The notes beneath the pieces are model-generated. The model had not been told where the DNA came from. It saw only the letters and a list, made by a program, of their open reading frames with translations, and ran no database searches. From Tamilnaduibacter salinus (GTDB taxonomy: Bacteria; Pseudomonadota; Gammaproteobacteria; Pseudomonadales; Oleiphilaceae), in assembly GCF_003096655.1 (NCBI RefSeq), contig NZ_QEKQ01000003.1, positions 1-64,000 on the forward strand: a stretch of DNA of 64,000 bases. The letters are read 5' to 3'. The translations under genes were made by a program, and so were the position numbers. Positions 16,683-26,112 of the stretch are shown one piece after another. How positions within the stretch are numbered: position 1 is the stretch's first letter; every line of letters begins with the position of its first letter.

Positions 16683-18035
16683 ATGGCATTACGACACTGG
16701 TTTACGGCGCTGTTGATGACGCCCGTCATCGCCACGGGCCAGCCCATCGGACCGGCCGAGCAACCGGACCTGAAAATCGGCTTCATCAAACTGACGGACA
16801 TGGCGCCGCTGGCGGTTGCCTGGGAGCAGGGCTTCTTCATGGACGAAGGACTGTTTGTGGAACTGGAAGCCCAGGCCAACTGGAAAGTCCTGCTGGATCG
16901 TGTCATCACCGGTGAGCTGGATGGCGCCCACATGCTGGCGGGACAGCCGCTGGGTGCCACCATCGGCTATGGCACCAAAGCCGACGTCATCACCGCTTTC
17001 AGCATGGACCTGAACGGCAACGGCATCACCGTTTCCAACCGGGTCTGGGAACAGATGGCCCCGCAGATTCCGGACAACGCCAACGGTAACCCACAGCACC
17101 CGATCAGCGCCGACACCCTCAAACCGGTGGTGGAAGCCGCTCGTGACGATGGCGAGCGATTTCGGATGGGCATGGTCTTCCCGGTATCCACCCACAACTA
17201 CGAGCTGCGCTACTGGCTCGCCGCCGGCGGTCTGAACCCCGGCTACTACGCGCCCCACAAGGGCGACACCAGTGGCACGATCGAGGCGAATGTCCACCTG
17301 TCCGTCACTCCGCCGCCTCAGATGCCCTCCACCATGGAAGCGGGGACTATCCAGGGGTATTGCGTGGGCGAGCCCTGGAACCAGCAGGCCGTGTTCAAGG
17401 GCATCGGCGTGCCGGTGATCACCGATTACGAAATCTGGCCCAACAACCCGGAGAAGGTCTATGGCGTGACCCGTCAGTGGGCGGAAGAGAACCCCAACAC
17501 CCACCTGCGTCTGCTCCGGGCCATGCTGCGCGCCGCCCACTGGCTCGACAAGAACGACAACGCCAACCGCGAGGAAGCTGCAAAACTGCTGGCCCGCCCG
17601 AACTATGTCGGCGCGGATGAAGAAGTGATCGCCAACTCCATGACCGGCACCTTTGAGTACGAGCAGGGCGATGTGCGCGAGGTTCCGGACTTCAACGTGT
17701 TCTTCCGGGATTACGCCACCTACCCGTATCCGTCGGATGCCATCTGGTACCTCTCACAGATGCGTCGCTGGGGGCAGATCGCCGAACCCAAATCCGACCA
17801 GTGGTACATGGAGACCGCGAAAAAGGTCTACCGCGCGGACATCTATGAGAAAGCCGCGAAGTCACTGATCGCCGACGGCACCCTGCCCGCCAGCGCCTTC
17901 CCGGATATGGACAAGGACAATATCGTCCGCCCGCGCCAGGGCGAACTGATCGACGGTGTGCCGTTTACGCCCAAATCACCCAATGCCTACATCGACCGGT
18001 TTGAGATCGGCCTCAAAGGCGACACGACCCTGTAA
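16683..18035 (+). CDS. nrtA: Nitrate ABC importer, substrate-binding protein
   Basis: A 450-residue CmpA/NrtA-family protein. The hydrophobic N-terminus ([19 protein letters not shown]) looks like a signal peptide, placing it in the periplasm. Family motifs [15 protein letters not shown] and GYCVGEPWN line the anion site. It is the first gene of nrtABC. NrtA is much longer than typical solute-binding proteins, as here, and delivers nitrate (and possibly nitrite) to the NrtB permease. Confidence 0.9.
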   Translation: MALRHWFTALLMTPVIATGQPIGPAEQPDLKIGFIKLTDMAPLAVAWEQGFFMDEGLFVELEAQANWKVLLDRVITGELDGAHMLAGQPLGATIGYGTKADVITAFSMDLNGNGITVSNRVWEQMAPQIPDNANGNPQHPISADTLKPVVEAARDDGERFRMGMVFPVSTHNYELRYWLAAGGLNPGYYAPHKGDTSGTIEANVHLSVTPPPQMPSTMEAGTIQGYCVGEPWNQQAVFKGIGVPVITDYEIWPNNPEKVYGVTRQWAEENPNTHLRLLRAMLRAAHWLDKNDNANREEAAKLLARPNYVGADEEVIANSMTGTFEYEQGDVREVPDFNVFFRDYATYPYPSDAIWYLSQMRRWGQIAEPKSDQWYMETAKKVYRADIYEKAAKSLIADGTLPASAFPDMDKDNIVRPRQGELIDGVPFTPKSPNAYIDRFEIGLKGDTTL

Positions 18036-18053
18036 CCAGGAGGGAGAGCCATC

Positions 18054-19031
18054 ATGAGCACCCTGACACCCACCATGACCCTGATGGCCCGGCTGCGCGA
18101 ACGGCTGCCGGGCCGTTCCGGCCGCGACCTCATGCAGGCGCTGACCCTGCCGGTCGTGGGCATCGTCCTGTTCCTGATGTGCTGGCAGTTGGTGGCTCCA
18201 CGCATCGACACCTCACTCGGCCAGTTCCCCAGTCCGGGGCAGGTCTGGCACCAGGCCGGTCAGCTCTGGCAGGAACACCAGAACGAGCGACAGCGGGCCG
18301 AGCGCTATATCGAAATGCAGGAGGCGCGCAACCAGCGGATTCTCGCGGACAACCCCGACGCCGAGGTGAAGATCCGGGACTACCCCGGGGCCCCCACCTT
18401 CATTGACCAGATTGGCACCAGCCTGATCACGGTGCTGGCCGGCTTTCTGCTGGCTTCGGTCATCGCGATCCCGCTGGGGATACTGATTGGCCTGAACCGG
18501 CATTTTGCGGCCGCCGCGAATCCGTTGATCCAGATCTTCAAGCCCGTCTCACCCCTGGCGTGGCTACCACTGGTGACCATGGTCGTGTCGGCCGTGTATG
18601 TGAGCGAGGATCCACTGTTTGAGAAGGCGTTCATCACCTCGATGATCACCGTCACTCTCTGCAGCCTCTGGCCAACGCTGATCAACACCAGCACCGGAGT
18701 ATCCAGCGTCGATCCCGATCTGGTCAACGTCTCCCGCGTGCTGCGGCTGCCGTTCCTGACCCACACCCGCAAGGTCGTGCTCCCGGCCGCCGTGCCACAG
18801 ATCTTCACCGGACTGCGCGTCTCGCTGGGGATCGCCTGGATGGTGCTGATCGCCGCTGAAATGCTGGCCCAGAATCCCGGCCTCGGCAAATTCGTCTGGG
18901 ACGAATTCCAGAACGGCAGCAGTGACTCGCTGAGCCGCATCATGGTGGCTGTGCTCGCCATCGGCTTCATCGGCTATCTGCTCGATCGCATCATGCTGCT
19001 GTTGCAGCGCCAGGTCGCCTGGAACGAATAA
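18054..19031 (+). CDS. nrtB: Nitrate ABC importer, permease
   Basis: A 325-residue inner-membrane permease of the NrtB/SsuC type. The first helix (about residues 30-50) is followed by a polar, charged loop (about 70-115) before the remaining helices. The ATPase-contact loop lies near residues 215-240. The start at 18054 has AGGAGGG upstream and lies 18 bases after nrtA. Confidence 0.9.
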   Translation: MSTLTPTMTLMARLRERLPGRSGRDLMQALTLPVVGIVLFLMCWQLVAPRIDTSLGQFPSPGQVWHQAGQLWQEHQNERQRAERYIEMQEARNQRILADNPDAEVKIRDYPGAPTFIDQIGTSLITVLAGFLLASVIAIPLGILIGLNRHFAAAANPLIQIFKPVSPLAWLPLVTMVVSAVYVSEDPLFEKAFITSMITVTLCSLWPTLINTSTGVSSVDPDLVNVSRVLRLPFLTHTRKVVLPAAVPQIFTGLRVSLGIAWMVLIAAEMLAQNPGLGKFVWDEFQNGSSDSLSRIMVAVLAIGFIGYLLDRIMLLLQRQVAWNE

Positions 19032-19043
19032 CGGAGGTCCGTC

Positions 19044-19907
19044 ATGACCAAACATCACCTGGAACTGAGCGGCGTCGAGATGAGCTTTGACACCCCCAAT
19101 GGGCCGTTCAAGGCACTCGACAACATTCACCTGCACATCGAACGGGGCGAGTTCGTCTCGCTGATCGGCCACTCCGGCTGTGGAAAGTCCACCGTGCTCA
19201 ATGTGGTCGCCGGCCTGCTACAGGCCACCCGCGGCGGATGCGTGCTGGACGGGCGGGAGGTCAACGCGCCTGGCCCTGAGCGTGCGGTGGTATTCCAGAA
19301 CCACTCGCTCATGCCCTGGCTGACGGTTTTCGAGAACGTCGCGCTGGCGGTCCGGCAGGTGTTTCGCAAGCGCATGGGCAAACGGGAAATGACCGACTGG
19401 GTCCACCACAACCTGGAGCTGGTGAACATGACTCACGCCGCCAACAAGCGTCCCGGGGAAATCTCCGGCGGCATGGCCCAGCGGGTGGGGATTGCCCGCG
19501 CGCTGGCAATGCAACCCAGCGTCCTGTTGATGGACGAGCCATTCGGTGCCCTGGACGCCCTGACCCGGGCCCATCTGCAGGACACGCTGATGGGCATCCA
19601 GCAGGAACTCAACAGCACCGTGATCATGATCACCCACGATGTGGACGAGGCGGTTCTGCTCTCCGATCGCATCGTGATGATGACCAACGGCCCCGCCGCG
19701 ACCATCGGCGAGATCGTCGACATTGATCTGGCACGCCCGCGCGACCGGGTTGTGCTGGCAGACCATCCGGATTATGTGCATTATCGCCAGCGGGTCCTGC
19801 GTTTCCTGTACGAGAAACAGGTGTTCCCGTCCGAGCACGCTCCGCAGACACCCCCCGAATCATCCGAGCGGGAGACAGCCACCGACGTCTTGGCCGAGGA
19901 AATCTGA
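19044..19907 (+). CDS. nrtC: Nitrate ABC importer, ATPase
   Basis: A 287-residue ABC ATPase with Walker A GHSGCGKST, signature ISGGMAQRVGIARA and Walker B VLLMDEPFGALD. It resembles NrtD/SsuB and lacks the extra NrtA-like C-terminal domain of cyanobacterial NrtC, so one ATPase presumably forms a homodimer. The last 30 residues are an acidic, low-complexity tail. It closes the nrtABC unit, 12 bases after nrtB. Confidence 0.9.
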   Translation: MTKHHLELSGVEMSFDTPNGPFKALDNIHLHIERGEFVSLIGHSGCGKSTVLNVVAGLLQATRGGCVLDGREVNAPGPERAVVFQNHSLMPWLTVFENVALAVRQVFRKRMGKREMTDWVHHNLELVNMTHAANKRPGEISGGMAQRVGIARALAMQPSVLLMDEPFGALDALTRAHLQDTLMGIQQELNSTVIMITHDVDEAVLLSDRIVMMTNGPAATIGEIVDIDLARPRDRVVLADHPDYVHYRQRVLRFLYEKQVFPSEHAPQTPPESSERETATDVLAEEI

Positions 19908-19993
19908 CCTCTACCGGTGCGAAGCGCCCCGATTCGGTGCAGAGTAACCGCTGGGCGACTCTGTAACTCACTGATTCTTAGGGGCGTTCAATC

Positions 19994-20009
19994 TGGCACA
20001 GATCTCGCT
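19994..20009 (+). promoter_or_regulatory. sigma54-type promoter of the nirBD unit
   Basis: TGGCACAGATCTCGCT has GG (19995-19996) and GC (20007-20008) ten bases apart, close to the -24/-12 consensus. It lies in the 243-base gap after nrtC and precedes the leader hairpin at 20070. Confidence 0.65.
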
Positions 20010-20069
20010 CTGTCCACTATGGGTGATACGGTTCACCGGTCACCCAAACACATTGTTGTTGGCATTGTC

Positions 20070-20132
20070 GCCGGACTCTCTTCCTGCATTCCGTCATTAT
20101 CGACGGTATCAGGGAGAGACTCCGGCTTTTTT
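20070..20132 (+). terminator. Leader terminator of the nirBD unit
   Basis: GCCGGA (20070-20075) and CTCTC pair with GAGAG and TCCGGC (20121-20126), enclosing inner stems CCTG/CAGG and CCGTC/GACGG; six T follow. Like the nasA and nrtA hairpins, it stands between a sigma54-type promoter and the first start codon. Confidence 0.85.
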
Positions 20133-20150
20133 CGTTGAACGGGGCATCCC

Positions 20151-21362
20151 ATGAAGACACGCAGACTTCTGGTGATTGGACACGGCATGGTGGCCCAGCG
20201 CCTGCTTGAGACGCTGGTCGCGTCCGCCGACTGCCCCTATGATCGCATCGACGTGGTCAGTGCCGAGTCGGTCCCGGCCTATAACCGCATCCTGCTGTCG
20301 TCGGTACTCGCCGGCGACGCCAGTCTCGATGGCATCACCCTGAAACCGGACGACTGGTTCCGGACCAGCGGTATTCACCGCCACGCCGGCGATCCGGTCA
20401 GCGTCATTGACCCGGCGGGAAAAACCGCGACCACCGCGTCCGGCCAGACCCTCGTCTGGGACGATCTGGTGATCGCGACCGGCTCACGGGCCAGCCGGCT
20501 CAACCTGCCCGGTGAGGATCTGGCGGGCGTCTACACGTTCCGGGACATCGACGACACCGAACAACTGGTCGCGTTGAGCCAGCATCACCGGCGTGCGGTC
20601 GTGATCGGCGGCGGTTTCCTGGGGCTGGAAGCCGCCGAGGGGCTACGACAACGCGGTATGGCGGTCACCGTGGTGCACCGTAACCCGTGGCTGCTCAATC
20701 GCCAACTCGACCCCACCGCCAGCGGCCTGCTCCATCAGGCGCTGCGGCACCGGGGCATGAGCCTGGAAACCGGCCAATCCCCCACGGCGATTCTGGGCGG
20801 ACGCCGGGCCAGGGCGGTTCAGTTCGCCGACGACACGGTGATCAGCACCGACCTGGTGGTGATCGCCACCGGCATCACGCCCAACCGCGAACTGGGCGCG
20901 GACGCCGGACTGGCCTGTGACCGCGGCATCCTCGTGGACGACCGCCTCCGCACCAGCCACCCGGACGTCTATGCGCTCGGCGAGTGCTGCCAGCTCGGCC
21001 AGGACACGTTTGGACTGGTCGAGCCCGGCTATCAGCAGGCCGATGCCCTCGCTCGTCATCTGTGTGGCGCGGACGCCCGTTTCCAGCCCGGCGATGTGGC
21101 CACCCGACTCAAGATCAGCGGCATCCCGATTTTCTCCTGTGGTCTCAACCAGCCGGACGAGGACACCGAGTCCATCGTCTGGCACGACCGGGACACCGAC
21201 CGGTACTGCCACCTGCTGCTGCGGGCGAACCGACTGGCTGGCGCGGTGCTCTATGGCGAGACCCGGGACGGTCCCTGGTACCACGACCAGCTCACCCAAC
21301 AGAACGACCTGACGTCCATCCGTCAGCAACTGGCATTCGGCGCCGCTCACTGCGACGTCTGA
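20151..21362 (+). CDS. FAD/NAD(P)H oxidoreductase, likely nitrate reductase electron donor
   Basis: A 403-residue flavoprotein with an N-terminal FAD motif (LLVIGHGMVAQRL), the ATG-type motif IATGSRAS, a second dinucleotide fold (VVIGGGFLGLEAA) and the FAD-closing segment VYALGECC. It resembles the N-terminal half of NirB and the stand-alone NasB/NasC subunits, which pass electrons from NADH to nitrate reductase. No [2Fe-2S] BFD domain is present, fitting delivery to the BFD module at the NasA C-terminus. It is the first gene after the nirBD leader and ends 14 bases before nirB. Confidence 0.8.
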   Translation: MKTRRLLVIGHGMVAQRLLETLVASADCPYDRIDVVSAESVPAYNRILLSSVLAGDASLDGITLKPDDWFRTSGIHRHAGDPVSVIDPAGKTATTASGQTLVWDDLVIATGSRASRLNLPGEDLAGVYTFRDIDDTEQLVALSQHHRRAVVIGGGFLGLEAAEGLRQRGMAVTVVHRNPWLLNRQLDPTASGLLHQALRHRGMSLETGQSPTAILGGRRARAVQFADDTVISTDLVVIATGITPNRELGADAGLACDRGILVDDRLRTSHPDVYALGECCQLGQDTFGLVEPGYQQADALARHLCGADARFQPGDVATRLKISGIPIFSCGLNQPDEDTESIVWHDRDTDRYCHLLLRANRLAGAVLYGETRDGPWYHDQLTQQNDLTSIRQQLAFGAAHCDV

Positions 21363-21376
21363 GAGGGAGACACACC

Positions 21377-23887
21377 ATGGCTCAGAAACAACTCATCGTG
21401 ATCGGCAACGGCATGGTTGGCCACCACTTCCTGGAGCAGTTCATGGCCACACCGGCCGCCAGCGACTGGCAGGTCACTGTGTTTGGCGAAGAACCGCACC
21501 TGGCCTATGACCGGGTCCACCTGTCGGAATACTTCAACGGCTCGTCCCACGCGGATCTGGCCATGGCCACGCGGGCGGACTACGACCAGTGGGGGCTGGA
21601 CTTCCACCCCGGCGAGCCGGTCACCCGCATCGGCCGGGACGGACAGCGCGTTGTCACGGATCAGGGGGCATACGACTACGATGCCCTGGTCCTGGCGACC
21701 GGTTCCTATCCGTTCGTGCCGCCCATCGATGGGCACGATCAGGATCACTGCCTGGTCTACCGGACGCTCGAAGACCTTGACGCCATTCGCGCCAGCGCCC
21801 AGGGGGCACGCACGGGCGTCGTGGTTGGCGGTGGGCTGCTGGGACTGGAAGCCGCCAACGCCCTCAAGAGTCTGGGGCTGGAATCCCACGTCGTGGAATT
21901 CGCACCGCGCCTGATGCCCGTCCAGCTCGACGCCGATGGCGGCGCCCTGCTCAAACGCAAGATCGAGGCGCTGGGCGTTCAGGTCCACACCGAAAAAGCC
22001 ACCACGGCCATCGTGCCGGGGGACGAGGCGCGCCTGAGGATGAATTTCAGCGACGAGTCCCACCTGGACACGGACCTGATCGTCTTCTCAGCCGGCATTC
22101 GTCCGCAGGACAAGCTCGCCCGGGACTGCGGCCTGGGAATCGGCGAGCGCGGCGGGATCGTGATTGACGACACCTGCACCACCTCCGATCCAACCATTTT
22201 CGCGATCGGGGAATGCGCGCTCTGGAACCAGACGATCTACGGCCTGGTCGCCCCCGGTTACACCATGGCCCGGACGGTCGCCGGGCGGCTGAATCAGGAC
22301 GAGGACGCGGCCTTCACCGGCGCCGACATGAGCACCAAGCTCAAGCTGCTGGGGGTGGATGTGGGCTCCATCGGCGACGCCCACGCCGCCACACCGGGTG
22401 CCCGCAACATCCGGTTCAACGACGAGCAGGGCGGCACCTACGGCCGGCTGGTCATCAGTGAGGATGGCAAGACACTGCTCGGTGCCATTCTGGTCGGCGA
22501 CAACGGCCCGTATGACACGCTGTTGCAGTACGCCCTCAACGAAATCGAACTGCCGGACCACCCGGAAGCCCTGATTCTGCCCGAGAGTGAGGGCGGCGCG
22601 CCGGCGCTGGGTCCGGACGCCCTGCCGGACACGGCGGGCATCTGCTCCTGCCACAACGTCACCAAAGGCGATGTCTGTGGTGCCATCGATGCCGGCTGCG
22701 AGGATCTGGCCGCGGTGAAGACCGAGACGAAAGCCAGCACCGGCTGTGGTGGCTGCGTCGGCCTGCTCAAGAATGTGGTCGAATCGGAGCTGGAAAAACG
22801 CGGCGTGGAGGTGAACCGCGACCTGTGCGAGCACTTCCCTCACACCCGCCAGGAGCTGTTCCATCTGGTCCGGGTCAATGGCATCCGCACCTTCCACACG
22901 CTGATCAACCAGTACGGCCGGGGGGATGGCTGTGACATCTGCAAACCCGCCGTGGCCTCCATTCTGGCGAGCTGCTGGAATGAGCACATCATGGCCACCG
23001 ACCATGTGCCGTTGCAGGACACCAATGACACCTTCATGGCCAACATGCAGAAGAACGGCACCTATTCCATTGTCCCCCGGGTACCGGGCGGTGAGATCAC
23101 CCCGGAGAAGCTGATCGTGCTGGGTGAGGTGGCCAAGGAGTACGACCTCTACACCAAGATCACCGGGGGCCAGCGCGTGGACCTGTTCGGCGCCACCCTG
23201 AGCCAGTTGCCTGAGATCTGGGAAAAACTGATCGACGCCGGCTTCGAGACCGGACACGCCTACGGCAAGTCCATGCGTACCGTGAAGTCCTGCGTGGGCA
23301 ATACCTGGTGCCGCTACGGCGTACAGGACAGCACCAACATGGCCATCCGGCTGGAGGAGCGCTACAAGGGCCTGCGTTCACCCCACAAGCTCAAGTTCGC
23401 GGTCTCCGGCTGCACCCGGGAGTGCGCCGAGGCCCAGAGCAAGGACATCGGGGTGATCGCCACCGAGGCCGGCTGGAACCTCTACGTCTGTGGCAATGGC
23501 GGCATGCGCCCGCGCCATGCGGACCTGTTCGCTACGGACCTGGACGACGAACAGCTCATCCGGACCATCGACCGGCTGCTGATATTCTATATCCGCACCG
23601 CCGACCGGCTGCAACGCACCAGCGTCTGGATGGAGAACCTCGAGGGCGGTCTGGACTACCTCAAGGAGGTGGTGCTGGAGGACAGCCTGGGCATCGGCGA
23701 TGAACTGGAGGAACACATGCAAGGCATCGTCGACACCTATCAGTGCGAGTGGAAAGCCGCTGTCGAGGACCCGGAGAAGCGCAAGCGTTTCCGCGAGTTC
23801 GTCAACGACGACCGCAAGGACCCGGTCCAGCACTGGACCACCGAGCGCGGCCAGCGCCGGCCGGCGGATGAAACCGAGGTGGCCTGA
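21377..23887 (+). CDS. nirB: NADH-dependent nitrite reductase, large subunit
   Basis: An 836-residue enzyme. The N-terminal FAD/NADH reductase region (VIGNGMVGHHFLEQF; VVGGGLLGLEAAN) is followed by a BFD-like [2Fe-2S] domain (CSCHNV...STGCGGC). The C-terminal siroheme/[4Fe-4S] nitrite reductase module holds CVGNTWCRYG and CTRECAEAQ. The ATG at 21377 has GAGGGAGA upstream and gives the normal NirB length; longer frames overlap the previous gene. It reduces nitrite to ammonium in the cytoplasm. Confidence 0.94.
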   Translation: MAQKQLIVIGNGMVGHHFLEQFMATPAASDWQVTVFGEEPHLAYDRVHLSEYFNGSSHADLAMATRADYDQWGLDFHPGEPVTRIGRDGQRVVTDQGAYDYDALVLATGSYPFVPPIDGHDQDHCLVYRTLEDLDAIRASAQGARTGVVVGGGLLGLEAANALKSLGLESHVVEFAPRLMPVQLDADGGALLKRKIEALGVQVHTEKATTAIVPGDEARLRMNFSDESHLDTDLIVFSAGIRPQDKLARDCGLGIGERGGIVIDDTCTTSDPTIFAIGECALWNQTIYGLVAPGYTMARTVAGRLNQDEDAAFTGADMSTKLKLLGVDVGSIGDAHAATPGARNIRFNDEQGGTYGRLVISEDGKTLLGAILVGDNGPYDTLLQYALNEIELPDHPEALILPESEGGAPALGPDALPDTAGICSCHNVTKGDVCGAIDAGCEDLAAVKTETKASTGCGGCVGLLKNVVESELEKRGVEVNRDLCEHFPHTRQELFHLVRVNGIRTFHTLINQYGRGDGCDICKPAVASILASCWNEHIMATDHVPLQDTNDTFMANMQKNGTYSIVPRVPGGEITPEKLIVLGEVAKEYDLYTKITGGQRVDLFGATLSQLPEIWEKLIDAGFETGHAYGKSMRTVKSCVGNTWCRYGVQDSTNMAIRLEERYKGLRSPHKLKFAVSGCTRECAEAQSKDIGVIATEAGWNLYVCGNGGMRPRHADLFATDLDDEQLIRTIDRLLIFYIRTADRLQRTSVWMENLEGGLDYLKEVVLEDSLGIGDELEEHMQGIVDTYQCEWKAAVEDPEKRKRFREFVNDDRKDPVQHWTTERGQRRPADETEVA

Positions 23888-23901
23888 ACCACGGGGGCGC
23901 C

Positions 23902-24010
23902 GCCCATGGCGGGGAGCCCCTTCACAGACCCTCTGATGCCTGGACGGCATCAGTGGAGCGTACATGGACGTACTTGCAGCGCGTCTGTGAAGGGGCTCCC
24001 CGCCATGGGC
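23902..24010. repeat. Foldback element with 28-base perfect arms
   Basis: Arms at 23902-23929 and 23983-24010 are exact reverse complements. Inside are two smaller hairpins, GATGCC/GGCATC (23935-23951) and a GTAC-ATGGAC-GTAC motif (23960-23973). The element fills most of the nirB-nirD gap and looks like a non-autonomous interspersed palindromic repeat. In the transcript it would form a very stable hairpin between the two subunit genes. Confidence 0.85.
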
Positions 24011-24052
24011 TCGATCCAACCCCGTCCCAGCGACGACACAGGATGAACGAGC

Positions 24053-24421
24053 ATGAGCCAATCAAACCAGTGGCAGACTATCTGCCAGACCAGCGACCTG
24101 ATTCCCCATTCCGGCATTGCCGCCTGGACCGAGCGCGGCCCCGTGGCCATCTTCTGGCGCCCGGGCTGCGAACCGGAGCTGAGCGCCATCGGCCATTTCG
24201 ATCCCATCGCCAGGGCCGATGTGCTTGCCCGGGGCATCGTGGGGGACGTCGACGGCGAACCGGTGGTCGCCTCACCGCTCTACAAGCAGCATTTCAGCCT
24301 GCGCACGGGTGAGTGTCTGGAGGAGGAGGCCCGGGTGCCGGTATTCCCGGTTCGTACCGAAGGCAACCAGGTGCAGCTGTCCCTTCGGGACAGCGCATCG
24401 GAATCCGCCAGCGCCGCCTGA
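24053..24421 (+). CDS. nirD: Nitrite reductase, small subunit
   Basis: A 122-residue NirD-type protein with a Rieske-like fold that lacks the Cys and His cluster ligands, as is normal in NirD. It starts MSQSNQWQTICQTSDLIPHSG and contains the SPLYKQHFSLRTGECLE segment typical of the family. It partners NirB. The separation from nirB (165 bases) is unusually wide because of the foldback element; AGGA precedes the ATG. Confidence 0.9.
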   Translation: MSQSNQWQTICQTSDLIPHSGIAAWTERGPVAIFWRPGCEPELSAIGHFDPIARADVLARGIVGDVDGEPVVASPLYKQHFSLRTGECLEEEARVPVFPVRTEGNQVQLSLRDSASESASAA

Positions 24422-24498
24422 CGGGCGCTTTCCCCATTATCCATTTACTGCAACACTGACGACCGTCCCCCAACAACCACAACAAGGATGCGTCGTCT

Positions 24499-25875
24499 GT
24501 GAAAGCCATCAGCCCTGCTGACCAGTTGTTTCTGTGGCTGGAAAAGCGCCAGCAACCCATGCACGTCGGAGGCCTCCTGCTCTTTTCCTTTCCGGAAGAG
24601 GCGCCGGATGATTACGTTGCACAGCTCGCCAGCCAACTCCGGGAAGAGCGCCGAGTCTCCCAGCCGTTCAACCAAAGACTGGTGACGCGCTTCGGGCAGC
24701 CCTACTGGGACGAAGACCGGCATCTGGACCTGGAGCATCACTTCCGGTTCGAGGCCCTGCCGACGCCCGGGCGAATTCGTGAACTGTTGGCGTTCGTCTC
24801 AGCCGAACATGGCCATCTGATGGACCGGCAACGCCCGCTCTGGGAGTTCCACCTGGTTGAGGGGCTCCGGGACCGCCAGTTTGCCGTCTACGCCAAAGTG
24901 CACCACTCACTGGTGGATGGCGTCTCGGCGATGAAGATGCTGCAGCAGATGGTGTCCGAATCGCCGGAAGAGCGGCAGCAGGCACCATTCTGGGCGCTGC
25001 CGGAGCGTCGCCGACGCAGCACTGACCAATCTCGGTCCTCCGTGGTGCAGGCCATGGGTCGGCTGCTGGGCGAGTCCGGCAAACAGCTCGGCACCATCCC
25101 GACCGTCGCACGGGAGCTGATGAAAACCATCAACGAAGCCCGCAAGCACCCGGACTACGACTCGATGTTTCACGCGCCCCAGTGCCTGCTGAACCAGACG
25201 ATCACCGGCTCGCGCCGCTTTGCCGCCCAGTCGTTCAGCCTGACTCGCATCCAGGCGCTGGCCGACACCTACCACGCCACCGTCAATGACATCGTCACCG
25301 CGATGTCCGCCAGCGCCCTGCGCACATACCTGATGAATCAGGACGGCCTGCCCGATCAGTCACTGATCGCGATGATTCCCATGTCGCTCCACAACCGGTC
25401 CGGTGGCGGTGATGCGGGCAACCAGGTGGGGATGATCCTGGCCTCGCTGGGCACCCATCTGGCGGACCCGGTCCAGCGGCTGGGCCATATCCGCGAGTCG
25501 ATCCAGACCGCCAAGGACCGCTACGCCAGCATGTCCTCCGAGGAGATCATCAACTACACCGCACTGACGCTGGCACCGGCCGGATTCCATCTGCTGACGG
25601 GCATGGCCCCCAAATGGCAGACCTTCAACGTAGTGATTTCCAACGTACCCGGCCCGAAACAGCCCGGCTACTGGAATGGCGCGAAACTGGAGGGCATGTA
25701 CCCCGTCTCGATCGCCATGGACAGGATGGCCCTGAACATGACCCTCACCAGCTACTGCGACCAGGTCGAGTTCGGTCTGATTGGCTGCCGGCGCACGCTG
25801 CCAAGCCTGCAGCGGATGCTGGATCATCTGGAGGACGGGCTGGCTGAACTGGAACAGGCGGCGGGGATTCAGTGA
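24499..25875 (+). CDS. Wax ester synthase/diacylglycerol acyltransferase family
   Basis: A 458-residue WS/DGAT enzyme with the catalytic HHSLVDG motif (HHxxxDG) at residues 135-141, the N-terminal SPADQLFLWLE motif and the later ISNVPGP motif. These enzymes join acyl-CoA to fatty alcohols or diacylglycerol to make storage lipids. Translation starts at GTG with AAGGA ten bases upstream. It follows nirD on the same strand but is functionally separate. Substrate preference cannot be read from sequence. Confidence 0.9.
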   Translation: MKAISPADQLFLWLEKRQQPMHVGGLLLFSFPEEAPDDYVAQLASQLREERRVSQPFNQRLVTRFGQPYWDEDRHLDLEHHFRFEALPTPGRIRELLAFVSAEHGHLMDRQRPLWEFHLVEGLRDRQFAVYAKVHHSLVDGVSAMKMLQQMVSESPEERQQAPFWALPERRRRSTDQSRSSVVQAMGRLLGESGKQLGTIPTVARELMKTINEARKHPDYDSMFHAPQCLLNQTITGSRRFAAQSFSLTRIQALADTYHATVNDIVTAMSASALRTYLMNQDGLPDQSLIAMIPMSLHNRSGGGDAGNQVGMILASLGTHLADPVQRLGHIRESIQTAKDRYASMSSEEIINYTALTLAPAGFHLLTGMAPKWQTFNVVISNVPGPKQPGYWNGAKLEGMYPVSIAMDRMALNMTLTSYCDQVEFGLIGCRRTLPSLQRMLDHLEDGLAELEQAAGIQ

Positions 25876-25879
25876 TCTG

Positions 25880-26110
25880 CCACGGAAAGACACGGAAAGC
25901 ACGGAAAAAAGGCTTTAAGATCTTAACGTCTGCACGTTTTAAGGCCGATGCTGCGGGAAGGAGAGAGTGACAAGTGGCAAGTCACAAGCGCGGGCAAGCG
26001 CTGTCTTGGCACTTTTTCAACGACTCGATTGGGCCCGAATGTACTTGCTACTTGCAACTTTCTCATTCTCGCCCGCAGGGCGTTTCCGTGCTTTCAGTGT
26101 CTTTCCGTGG
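25880..26110. repeat. Nested foldback between WS/DGAT and TM2 genes
   Basis: Outer arms 25880-25907 and 26083-26110 are inverted copies at 27 of 28 positions, built from ACGGAAAG-type units. Inner arms near 25951-25986 and 26042-26078 are imperfect inverted copies (CTGCGGG...CAAGTGGCAAGT). A segment at 25913-25945 shares TTAACGTCTG and TTTTAAGG with the hrpB-purT foldback. The element occupies the whole convergent gap. Confidence 0.75.
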
Positions 26111-26112
26111 CC

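Noticed and set aside
20984-21376. N-terminal extension of nirB of 131 residues
   Set aside because: It overlaps the preceding oxidoreductase in another frame, has no family similarity, and the ATG at 21377 has a strong ribosome-binding site.
22088-23257. 389-residue minus-strand open frame within nirB
   Set aside because: Antisense to nirB with no recognisable domain; a result of high GC content.
23953-24312. 119-residue open frame overlapping nirD
   Set aside because: It begins inside the palindromic element and runs out of frame through nirD; the nirD frame has clear family motifs.
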